Source: Pseudomonadota bacterium (GTDB lineage Bacteria; Pseudomonadota; Gammaproteobacteria; Natronospirales; REEB76). From it: a DNA stretch of 6,111 nt. The notes below the pieces were generated by a model, which worked only from the letters and a program-made list of their open reading frames with translations, did not search any database and was not told where the DNA came from. Positions 1 to 4,934 of this stretch are shown here, in pieces. The translations under genes were made by a program, and so were the position numbers. Numbering within the stretch: the stretch's first letter is position 1; the number at the start of each line of letters is the position of its first letter. Location of the stretch: positions 1 to 6,111 of the forward strand of contig JAJYBN010000076.1 in the NCBI GenBank assembly GCA_021779005.1. Direction: 5' to 3'.

Positions 1-1
1 C

Positions 2-94
2 GTGGTATTCGGCCTGAATCCGGTACTGACAGCGTGGCTGCCGACGCTGCTGCTGGCTATCATCAGCGGCATCGCCGTCATCCGCATTCGCTGA
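2..94 (+). CDS. lptG: C-terminal end of a membrane protein, probably LPS export permease LptG (partial)
   Basis: Only the last 30 codons and the TGA are in the window; the gene enters from the left. The tail has a Phe-Gly-Leu-Asn-Pro turn, then Ala-Trp-Leu-Pro, then a hydrophobic helix (Leu/Ile-rich) ending in Arg-Ile-Arg. This is how LptG/LptF-type permeases usually end: a short loop followed by the last transmembrane helix. LptG works with LptF and the ATPase LptB in the inner membrane to extract lipopolysaccharide and drive it through the Lpt bridge. Context supports the call, because in many gammaproteobacteria an RDD-family gene lies just downstream of lptG and one is found here at 652-1230, although on the opposite strand. 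So short a fragment could belong to another multi-pass membrane protein. Confidence 0.55.
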   Translation: MVFGLNPVLTAWLPTLLLAIISGIAVIRIR

Positions 95-106
95 CATCAA
101 CAACCC

Positions 107-131
107 AAGGTACCCGCAACCTTTATTCTTT
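107..131 (+). terminator. Weak possible terminator after the partial lptG
   Basis: AAGGT (107-111) and ACCTT (119-123) can pair around a 7-nt loop, and a T-rich run (TTTATTCTTT, 122-131) follows. The stem is only 5 bp with two G-C pairs, so this is a weak candidate. It overlaps the stop codon of the convergent minus-strand gene. Confidence 0.22.
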
Positions 132-533
132 GGGATGCACGCCTTTGAGTTCTTCACTGATGCGTGCAGCATATCTCTGTGTGGCCTCGAGATCCTTGGC
201 GTGCAATGCCTGTTCCAAAAGAGCCAGGGCGTGTTCCAGCTTCGCGTGTTGCATTGATTTTTGTCCGATATCGTTCAAAGCGCCATTGCCCATGCCATTG
301 CATGGATTGCCTGCATCCGCATCGAATTGCTTGCCTTTCGGACCCACCAGGCAGTTGATCACATGATGAAAGTGCATAATCGCGGTGGCAGTATCAGCTG
401 CGTTTGCAGCCATTGCCGCATGCGTGGTGGCGGTAGATATCTCCTGATCCGCACTGTTAGCGGCAAAGCCAATGGTGGGCGCGGCCAGTGACAGCATGAA
501 GATGAGACCGATGCATAGGGTTCTTTTATTCAT
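123..533 (-). CDS. Small secreted (periplasmic) Cys/His-containing protein of unknown function
   Basis: 136 aa. The start is the ATG at 533, preceded by AGAGGT (minus strand, 546-541) with 7 nt spacing. The ORF could extend to 599, but the added 22 residues would sit in front of a good signal peptide and lack such a site. Residues 1-25 are a Sec signal: Lys3-Arg4, a hydrophobic core, then Gly-Phe-Ala-Ala with likely cleavage after Ala25. The mature part is Ala-rich and helical, then has a distinctive central block: His54-Phe-His56-His57, Cys61, a Gly-Pro-Lys-Gly turn, Asp71 and Asp73, Asn76-Pro-Cys78, Gly-Met-Gly-Asn-Gly (80-84). A helical C-terminal third (about 92-130) follows. The two cysteines could form a disulfide and the histidines could bind metal or haem, but there is no CxxCH motif. 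I recognise the type only as a conserved hypothetical exported protein. It is 118 bp downstream of the RDD gene on the same strand. Confidence 0.75.
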   Translation of the reverse strand: MNKRTLCIGLIFMLSLAAPTIGFAANSADQEISTATTHAAMAANAADTATAIMHFHHVINCLVGPKGKQFDADAGNPCNGMGNGALNDIGQKSMQHAKLEHALALLEQALHAKDLEATQRYAARISEELKGVHPKE

Positions 534-651
534 GAAATTTACCTCTGGGTGGGATACTTCAACAACGTGACGTACGCGCACGATCCGATATGAAATCACA
601 ATGGACCTGTGGAGACAACAAGCGCTGGGACCAAGCCACCAACTATGGCGG

Positions 652-1230
652 TCAGTGGTCGTGCGACGAGGGCAGTGCTATCAAGCGCGTGCTCGAGAGG
701 CGGTCATGCCAAGCAAGACGTTGCAGGTCGATGGCTGGCCAGACAAAGGCCAGGCATGACAGCATGAGAATGCCGATTCCCATAGATGAGTAGATGCCTG
801 CCTGCGGATGTCCGCCAGCGCCGATGAGAAACTCGCATCCCAGCAGCAGCAGCAGCCAGGGGATCAGCATGCACAGATAGCGGACCAGCGCCCGATGCCA
901 GCCCAGCGGTCTTCCGTCCATGCATACCACCCGCAGCTTCCAGGCACGCATGCCGATGGTCTGGCCACCGTGGATCCAGAAGCCACCGAAGAACGCAAAG
1001 CCAAGGGCCAGCAACCCCAGCTGATAAACCAGCTTCACGGTTGCCTGATCGGCATAGAAGGCATGCAAGTCCCTGCCAGGCGCAAACGGCACGATTATCA
1101 GAGTCGCCAGCATGCAGATGGCAACCATGATGAGGGCGTCGTAGAAACCCGATGCCAGTCGCCGGAATAGACCCGGTGACATCATTGACATGGGATCAGA
1201 GGATGGTTGTGGAATGTGCGGCCGGTTCAT
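652..1230 (-). CDS. RDD family integral membrane protein
   Basis: 192 aa. RDD proteins are small multi-pass inner-membrane proteins named for conserved Arg and Asp residues; some have been linked to ion or compatible-solute transport, but the role of most is unknown. Visible here are Arg24 and Asp31 ahead of helix 1 (about 32-50), helix 2 (67-85), the signature loop Gly-Gly-Gln-Thr-Ile-Gly-Met-Arg-Ala-Trp-Lys-Leu-Arg (88-100), helix 3 (118-138), helix 4 (150-168), and the closing His-Asp-Arg-Leu-Ser-Ser-Thr (175-181) with Asp176. Length fits the family. The start at 1230 gives a 14-residue polar lead-in and has no clear ribosome site; Met14, Met16 or Met17 are possible alternatives and would keep the whole domain. 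The gene begins 22 bp after the 3' end of tRNA-Glu on the same strand with no promoter seen between them, so read-through transcription from the tRNA promoter is likely. Confidence 0.88.
   Translation of the reverse strand: MNRPHIPQPSSDPMSMMSPGLFRRLASGFYDALIMVAICMLATLIIVPFAPGRDLHAFYADQATVKLVYQLGLLALGFAFFGGFWIHGGQTIGMRAWKLRVVCMDGRPLGWHRALVRYLCMLIPWLLLLLGCEFLIGAGGHPQAGIYSSMGIGILMLSCLAFVWPAIDLQRLAWHDRLSSTRLIALPSSHDH
841..855. repeat. (CAG)5 trinucleotide run inside the RDD gene
   Basis: Five tandem CAG units on the plus strand are read on the minus strand as five CTG codons, giving Leu126-Leu130 in the third predicted transmembrane helix of the RDD protein. The run keeps frame, so a unit gained or lost would change the leucine count without breaking the gene. 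Confidence 0.8.
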
Positions 1231-1252
1231 GGCAGAGGATATACCCGCAAGA

Positions 1253-1328
1253 TGGCGCTCCCTACCGGATTCGAACCGGTGTTTAAGCCTTGAGAGGGCT
1301 CCGTCCTAGGCCTCTAGACGAAGGGAGC
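1253..1328 (-). tRNA. tRNA-Glu (anticodon CTC)
   Basis: 76 nt including an encoded CCA (1255-1253). Read on the minus strand: acceptor GCTCCCT pairs with AGGGAGC, followed by discriminator G. The D arm has stem GTC/GAC and a loop with the GG pair. The anticodon stem GAGCC/GGCTT encloses the loop CTCTCAA, so the anticodon is CTC (plus strand 1294-1292). The variable loop is short, and the T arm is ACCGG-TTCGAAT-CCGGT. The D-arm sequence and the TTCGAAT T loop closely resemble E. coli tRNA-Glu. The CTC anticodon reads GAG only, so this would complement a UUC isoacceptor encoded elsewhere. It is transcribed from the promoter at 1349-1376 and lies just upstream of the RDD gene. Confidence 0.95.
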
Positions 1329-1344
1329 TTGGGTATAAAGGGAG

Positions 1345-1353
1345 TGGTATTAT
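1345..1353 (+). promoter_or_regulatory. Extended -10 promoter for pcnB, overlapping the tRNA promoter
   Basis: TGG-TATTAT (1345-1353) matches the extended -10 form TGn plus a hexamer that agrees with TATAAT at five of six positions. No good -35 lies upstream (1325-1331 reads GAGCTTG), as is common for extended -10 promoters. Transcription would start near 1360 and leave about 50 nt of leader before the GTG at 1412. The hexamer is almost exactly superimposed on the opposite-strand TATAAT (1349-1354). Confidence 0.45.
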
Positions 1354-1376
1354 ACGGACGCTCCTGATTAGCTCAA
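1349..1376 (-). promoter_or_regulatory. Sigma-70 promoter for tRNA-Glu (and probably the RDD gene)
   Basis: On the minus strand, TTGAGC (1376-1371) is followed after 16 bp by a perfect TATAAT (1354-1349). The expected transcription start is near 1342, about 14 nt before the mature tRNA 5' end at 1328, which is a normal leader length for RNase P processing. The next gene on this strand starts only 22 bp after the tRNA, so the same promoter probably serves it too. Confidence 0.7.
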
Positions 1377-1411
1377 GCACGCCATCAAGAAGCGCACGCA
1401 AACGATTACAC

Positions 1412-2731
1412 GTGTATCTCCAGGAAAACTCACCACTGTCCCCCAAAATCATTGCCCGCGCCGACCATAACATCTCGCGGGCCCAAATATCAGAAAACGC
1501 ACTCAAGGTGCTGTATCGCCTGAGAAGTGCTGGTTACGCATCCTACATGGTGGGCGGCGGCGTACGTGATCTGCTGCTGGGCCGTGAACCCAAGGATTTT
1601 GATGTCGCCACGGATGCGCGTCCCGAGCAGGTGCATGCGCTGTTCCGCAATTGCCGCATCATCGGCCGGCGTTTCCGGCTCGCGCATGTGCAATTCGGCC
1701 GCGAGATCATCGAGGTCGCTACGTTCCGGGCCAGCCAGGAACCGGCTGGCGATCAGGACGACGCCCACACCGATACCAGCCGCATCATGCGCGATAACAC
1801 CTACGGGACGCTTGAACAGGACGCCTTCCGGCGCGACTTCACCGTCAATGCGCTGTACTACGACATTCGCGATTTCTCCGTCCGGGATTACGTCGATGGC
1901 CTCACGGATCTGCGCTCCGGAACCTTACGGCTCATCGGCGAACCGCACACGCGTTATCGTGAGGATCCGGTACGCATGCTGCGGGCAGTGCGCTTCGCTT
2001 CCAAGCTTGGTTTCCGCATGCATCCGGATACCGCGGCACCGATCGTACCGCTGGCTGCGCTGCTGGATGACATTCCACCGGCGCGCCTGTTCGAGGAGAT
2101 CCTGAAATTATTCCTGTACGGCTTCGGTCTGCAAGCCTTCGAGAATCTGCGGCATTACGGCCTGTTCGCCCGACTGTTCGCGCGCACCGATGCGATATTG
2201 GATACCGAGGAGCAGGGATTCCCGCATACCTTCATAGCCCAGGCACTCGCCAGCACCGATGCGCGCGTGAATGCCGACAAACCGGTCACGCCAGCGTTTC
2301 TGTTCGCGGCGCTCTTATGGGAACCAGTGCGCCAGAGGGCGATGGTGCTGGAAACCCAGGGCCTGCATCCGGGTGACGCCATCCGCAGTGCTGCCGATGA
2401 GATTCTCCCACAGCAGATCAGCCGAGTGGCATTGCCACGCCGCTTCGCCACACCCATGATCGAGATTTACCAGTTGCAGCCGCGTTTTGCACAGCGCGAT
2501 GGCAAACGCCCGCTGCGGCTGCTGGCGCATCCGCGCTTCCGTGCGGCCTATGATTTCCTGGTATTGCGCGCTGCCGCCGGCGAAGTGGAGCCGGAACTGG
2601 CGCGCTGGTGGACCGAGATCCAGACTACAGATGCTGCCGTCGAGAGCGGCATGCTGAGCGCCGTAACACACGCAGCAAGACGTCGTACCCGACGCCGGCG
2701 GCGCCGCCGTGAGACGACACCGTCAGGGTGA
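1412..2731 (+). CDS. pcnB: Poly(A) polymerase I (PcnB)
   Basis: 439 aa from GTG at 1412. PcnB adds 3' poly(A) tails to mRNA fragments and structured RNAs, marking them for the degradosome and exonucleases. The class II nucleotidyltransferase head is clear: Gly-Gly-Gly-Val-Arg-Asp-Leu-Leu-Leu-Gly (48-57), the catalytic pair Asp62-Phe-Asp64, and the Cys-Arg-Ile-Ile-Gly-Arg-Arg-Phe-Arg block (81-89). It continues with Arg-Arg-Asp-Phe-Thr-Val-Asn-Ala-Leu-Tyr-Tyr (140-150) and Arg-Glu-Asp-Pro-Val-Arg-Met-Leu-Arg-Ala-Val-Arg-Phe (183-195). Body features such as Pro-Ala-Phe-Leu-Phe-Ala-Ala (294-300) and Phe-Arg-Ala-Ala-Tyr-Asp (376-381) favour PcnB over a CCA-adding enzyme, as does the arginine-rich RNA-binding tail (423-433). 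The first in-frame ATG is codon 46, inside the conserved fold, so initiation must use a non-ATG codon. GTG 1412 is the best call but lacks a ribosome site; ATT 1367 and CTG 1436 are alternatives. It leads the operon with folK. Confidence 0.95.
   Translation: MYLQENSPLSPKIIARADHNISRAQISENALKVLYRLRSAGYASYMVGGGVRDLLLGREPKDFDVATDARPEQVHALFRNCRIIGRRFRLAHVQFGREIIEVATFRASQEPAGDQDDAHTDTSRIMRDNTYGTLEQDAFRRDFTVNALYYDIRDFSVRDYVDGLTDLRSGTLRLIGEPHTRYREDPVRMLRAVRFASKLGFRMHPDTAAPIVPLAALLDDIPPARLFEEILKLFLYGFGLQAFENLRHYGLFARLFARTDAILDTEEQGFPHTFIAQALASTDARVNADKPVTPAFLFAALLWEPVRQRAMVLETQGLHPGDAIRSAADEILPQQISRVALPRRFATPMIEIYQLQPRFAQRDGKRPLRLLAHPRFRAAYDFLVLRAAAGEVEPELARWWTEIQTTDAAVESGMLSAVTHAARRRTRRRRRRRETTPSG
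2725..2728 (+). promoter_or_regulatory. Ribosome binding site supporting a TTG start for folK
   Basis: AGGG at 2725-2728 lies 7 nt before TTG 2736, overlapping the end of pcnB (stop 2729-2731). The other candidate, GTG 2709, is inside the arginine-codon run of pcnB and is preceded only by GC-rich sequence with no Shine-Dalgarno match. Confidence 0.45.
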
Positions 2732-2735
2732 CGAC

Positions 2736-3245
2736 TTGAGCGCCGGAGTTCCCGCGTATATCGGCCTTGGCAGCAACCTGGATGGACCTTCCGCGCAGAT
2801 ACAGCGTGCCTTCACGGAACTGGATGGCTTGCCATGCACCCGACTGCAGGCGCGATCACATCTATATAAGAGCCGGCCACTCGGTCCCCAACAGCAACCG
2901 GATTACATAAACGCGGTCGCGATGCTGGCGACCGGCCTGGAACCACTGGCATTGCTGCGCGCATTACGGAAACTGGAGGAAGCGCATGGCCGCCGGCGCA
3001 GCAGCGAAGAGCGTTGGGGCGCACGCAACCTGGATCTGGATATCCTCGTTTATGATGATGTGCAACTGGATACTCCGGAACTGATGCTGCCGCATCCGCA
3101 GATGCATCTGCGTAGTTTTGTCCTGTATCCTCTGGCAGAACTGGCGCCGGACCTGGTGATACCCGGCCATGGACCGGTGCAGGCGTTGCGCGCACATTGT
3201 CATACCCCGCCCATCGAACGTTACGAGGAAATTGCGAATGAGTGA
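2736..3245 (+). CDS. folK: 2-amino-4-hydroxy-6-hydroxymethyldihydropteridine diphosphokinase (FolK, HPPK)
   Basis: 169 aa from TTG 2736 (E. coli FolK is about 159 aa); a GTG at 2709 would give 178 aa and a 23-bp overlap with pcnB. FolK transfers pyrophosphate from ATP to 6-hydroxymethyl-7,8-dihydropterin, the step before dihydropteroate synthase in folate synthesis, in the cytosol. Visible motifs in order are Tyr-Ile-Gly-Leu-Gly-Ser-Asn-Leu (8-15), Pro-Leu-Gly-Pro then Gln-Pro-Asp-Tyr-Ile-Asn-Ala (48-60), and Glu-Glu-Ala-His-Gly-Arg (81-86). Arg-Trp-Gly-Ala-Arg-Asn-Leu-Asp-Leu-Asp-Ile-Leu (93-104) follows, whose Asp100 and Asp102 bind the magnesium ions, and then Pro-His-Pro-Gln-Met-His-Leu-Arg-Ser-Phe-Val-Leu (119-130). 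The pcnB-folK pair is a standard gammaproteobacterial operon. Its 3' end overlaps the kinase start by 8 bp, which implies translational coupling. Confidence 0.94.
   Translation: MSAGVPAYIGLGSNLDGPSAQIQRAFTELDGLPCTRLQARSHLYKSRPLGPQQQPDYINAVAMLATGLEPLALLRALRKLEEAHGRRRSSEERWGARNLDLDILVYDDVQLDTPELMLPHPQMHLRSFVLYPLAELAPDLVIPGHGPVQALRAHCHTPPIERYEEIANE
3225..3230 (+). promoter_or_regulatory. Ribosome binding site fixing the kinase start at 3238
   Basis: GAGGAA at 3225-3230, 7 nt before ATG 3238, lies inside the end of folK. It is the best Shine-Dalgarno sequence in the pcnB-folK-kinase block and rules against the longer reading from 3169. Confidence 0.75.
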
Positions 3246-3897
3246 CAACCAGCCCCGCTACCTGGTGGTGGAGGGGCCCATCGGGGTCGGGAAGACCAGC
3301 CTTGTGGGGCGCTTGGCCCAGACCTTTGGCGGTGAACCGCTGCTGGAACACGCCGAGGAGAACCCGTTCCTGGAACGCTTCTACCGGGATCCGAAGAATG
3401 CCGCGTTACCGACACAGTTGTCATTCCTGTTCCAGCGTGCGCGTCAGTTGCAACAGCTGCGCCAGGGCGACATCTTTACCCCATTGCGGGTAGCGGACTA
3501 CATGCTGGAGAAGGACCGATTGTTTGCGCAACTCATCCTCGACGATGATGAATTCGGGCTGTATAAGCAGGTGTACCAGCACCTGACAGTGGACGCGCCG
3601 CTGCCGGATCTGGTGATATATCTGCAGGCGCCGGTGGAAGTCCTCATGCGGCGCGTCATGCGACGCGGTGTCAGGTATGAACAGTTCATCCAGCGGGATT
3701 ATCTTGAACGTGTAGCAGCTGCCTACGCGCATTTCTTCCATTATTACAACGCTTCGCCGCTGCTCATCGTAAATGCTGCTGAGATTAATCCGGTGGACAG
3801 CGACGAGGACTATCAGTTGCTGGTGAAGGAGATCAGCCGCGTCAAGAGCGGACGCCATTACTTCAATCCGGGCAAGGGCAGGCAGTTCGTCGTCTGA
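3238..3897 (+). CDS. Deoxynucleoside kinase family protein (deoxyadenosine/deoxyguanosine kinase-like)
   Basis: 219 aa. The family phosphorylates deoxynucleosides (dA, dG or others) with ATP in the salvage pathway. The P-loop Gly-Pro-Ile-Gly-Val-Gly-Lys-Thr (13-20) follows a beta strand. Glu39 with Glu-Asn-Pro-Phe (41-44) is the usual region facing the nucleoside, Glu91-Lys-Asp93-Arg94 takes the place of the family's acidic-Arg catalytic motif, and Asp124-Leu-Val-Ile-Tyr-Leu (124-129) is the core strand before a helix with Arg138-Arg139. The LID segment Met-Arg-Arg-Gly-Val-Arg-Tyr-Glu (141-148) carries the phosphate-binding arginines. The size is typical. The ATG overlaps the folK stop (ATGAGTGA). 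A kinase of this type commonly follows folK in gammaproteobacteria, often before panB; the reason is unknown. Substrate preference cannot be read from the sequence. Confidence 0.88.
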   Translation: MSDNQPRYLVVEGPIGVGKTSLVGRLAQTFGGEPLLEHAEENPFLERFYRDPKNAALPTQLSFLFQRARQLQQLRQGDIFTPLRVADYMLEKDRLFAQLILDDDEFGLYKQVYQHLTVDAPLPDLVIYLQAPVEVLMRRVMRRGVRYEQFIQRDYLERVAAAYAHFFHYYNASPLLIVNAAEINPVDSDEDYQLLVKEISRVKSGRHYFNPGKGRQFVV

Positions 3898-3903
3898 GAA
3901 AAA

Positions 3904-3932
3904 TTCTCCGGTCATTCGCGTAGCGTTATAAT
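3904..3932 (+). promoter_or_regulatory. Possible promoter for panC
   Basis: A perfect TATAAT lies at 3927-3932 in the 104-bp gap between the kinase and panC. Seventeen bp upstream is TTCTCC (3904-3909), a poor -35, and there is no TGn extension. Transcription would begin near 3939 and give a leader of about 60 nt. The gap and the -10 suggest panC can be expressed apart from the pcnB operon. Confidence 0.38.
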
Positions 3933-4001
3933 TTCATACTGAATAATAAAAGTAGATTTTCGACCCATCCGGGAGATTCGGACTTTGTCCAAGCACAGAT
4001 C

Positions 4002-4868
4002 ATGTTGACTTTACAAGGCATCAATGAGGTTCGTGATTACGTCAAACACTGGCGTATCACCGGCCAGAGGTTTGCGCTGGTCCCTACCATGGGTAATTTG
4101 CATGCCGGACACCTGCGCTTGGTGGAGTATGCACGCGAATTTGCCGAGCATGTGGTGGTGAGCATCTTTGTGAATCCGCTGCAATTCGGTCCCAACGAGG
4201 ATTTCAAGAATTATCCGCGAACATTTGAAGCCGATAAAACCAAATTGATTTCGTCTGGAACAGAGCTGCTGTTCGCACCCTCGGTCGATGAGATATACGC
4301 CAGCGACCGCGAACGGATCACCCGTGTTGATGTCCCGGAACTTTCTGCCATCCTGGACGGAAAATTTAGGCCCGGGCATTTCGCCGGGATGGCCACGATA
4401 GTCACCAAGCTCTTCAATATCGTGCAGCCGGATGTGGCGCTGTTCGGAGAGAAGGATTATCAACAGTTGCAGGTTATCCGCCGCTTGGTAGCTGACCTGT
4501 CAATACCTGTGGAAATAATCGGCGTCCCGACCGTACGCGAGGCGGATGGCCTGGCTATGAGCTCGCGCAACCAGTATCTGACGGCTGCTGAACGGGCGCT
4601 GGCGCCGCAGCTGTTCCACACCCTGGATGAGTTGGCGCAGGAACTTAGCAATGGCAGATGTGATTTTCAGCGCCTCGAGTCTGAAGCCGTGCGCAAACTC
4701 TCGACCATCGGTATGCGCCCTGATTATGTGGCGATCCGTGAAGCCAGCTCGCTGACCGCACCGGATAATGCAAGCAATAATCTAGTGGTGCTGGCCGCTG
4801 CCTGGCTCGGTAAAGCGCGTCTCATCGACAATATTCATGTGCATGCGAAGCGTGCGCAGGTCACATGA
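4002..4868 (+). CDS. panC: Pantothenate synthetase (pantoate--beta-alanine ligase, PanC)
   Basis: 288 aa (E. coli 283). PanC joins pantoate and beta-alanine with ATP, through a pantoyl-adenylate, to make pantothenate for coenzyme A; it is a cytosolic dimer. Motifs are Pro-Thr-Met-Gly-Asn-Leu-His34-Ala-Gly-His37 (28-37, the HIGH-like ATP site), Phe-Val-Asn-Pro-Leu-Gln-Phe (56-62), Tyr-Pro-Arg-Thr (71-74), and Arg-Pro-Gly-His-Phe-Ala-Gly-Met (123-130). These are followed by Phe-Gly-Glu-Lys-Asp-Tyr-Gln-Gln-Leu (148-156), Met-Ser-Ser-Arg-Asn (186-190, the KMSKS-like loop) and Arg-Leu-Ile-Asp-Asn (273-277). All residues known to contact ATP and pantoate appear intact. The ATG at 4002 matches the family N-terminus, but no good ribosome site precedes it: GGGAGA (3971-3976) is 25 nt away, with a small GGAC-TTT-GTCC hairpin (3980-3990) between. 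panB is not next to it. Confidence 0.97.
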   Translation: MLTLQGINEVRDYVKHWRITGQRFALVPTMGNLHAGHLRLVEYAREFAEHVVVSIFVNPLQFGPNEDFKNYPRTFEADKTKLISSGTELLFAPSVDEIYASDRERITRVDVPELSAILDGKFRPGHFAGMATIVTKLFNIVQPDVALFGEKDYQQLQVIRRLVADLSIPVEIIGVPTVREADGLAMSSRNQYLTAAERALAPQLFHTLDELAQELSNGRCDFQRLESEAVRKLSTIGMRPDYVAIREASSLTAPDNASNNLVVLAAAWLGKARLIDNIHVHAKRAQVT

Positions 4869-4872
4869 CCAC

Positions 4873-4902
4873 TTGAGCGTCCGGACTAGAGCAAGGTAAA
4901 AT
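4873..4902 (+). promoter_or_regulatory. Likely promoter for panD
   Basis: TTGAGC (4873-4878), 18 bp, then TAAAAT (4897-4902, five of six matches to TATAAT). The start would be near 4909, leaving about 26 nt before the panD ATG. The -35 hexamer is the same as in the tRNA-Glu promoter. The 66-bp gap between panC and panD has room for it. Confidence 0.45.
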
Positions 4903-4907
4903 TACCT
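4894..4907. promoter_or_regulatory. 14-bp dyad over the panD -10 (possible operator)
   Basis: AGGTAA-AA-TTACCT is a perfect 6-bp inverted repeat with a 2-bp centre and covers the whole TAAAAT hexamer. The centre is too short for a good RNA hairpin, so a DNA-binding dimer is a more natural reading than a terminator. No regulator can be named. Confidence 0.35.
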
Positions 4908-4934
4908 CAACTCACCTGTTTTATCCTGATCCAC

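Noticed and set aside
808..1170. 120-codon plus-strand frame opposite the RDD gene
   Set aside because: Its translation is low-complexity (Gln-rich from the CAG run), while the minus-strand frame has the RDD signatures and transmembrane helices.
1253..1328. tRNA-Glu as an integration site for a mobile element
   Set aside because: No repeat of the tRNA 3' end, integrase or phage-like gene is seen in the window, and both sides carry housekeeping genes.
3169..3237. Longer N-terminus for the deoxynucleoside kinase
   Set aside because: The extra residues come from folK in another frame, whereas ATG 3238 has GAGGAA 7 nt upstream and leads straight into the P-loop strand.
2812..3351. 179-codon open frame on the minus strand across folK and the kinase start
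   Set aside because: It lies opposite two clearly recognised genes, has no recognisable domain, and its Pro/Arg/Ala-rich translation is typical of a shadow frame in GC-rich DNA.
3896..3908. GAGAA-AAA-TTCTC inverted repeat at the end of the kinase gene as a terminator
   Set aside because: The stem is AT-rich and only 5 bp, the loop is 3 nt, and there is no T run after it.
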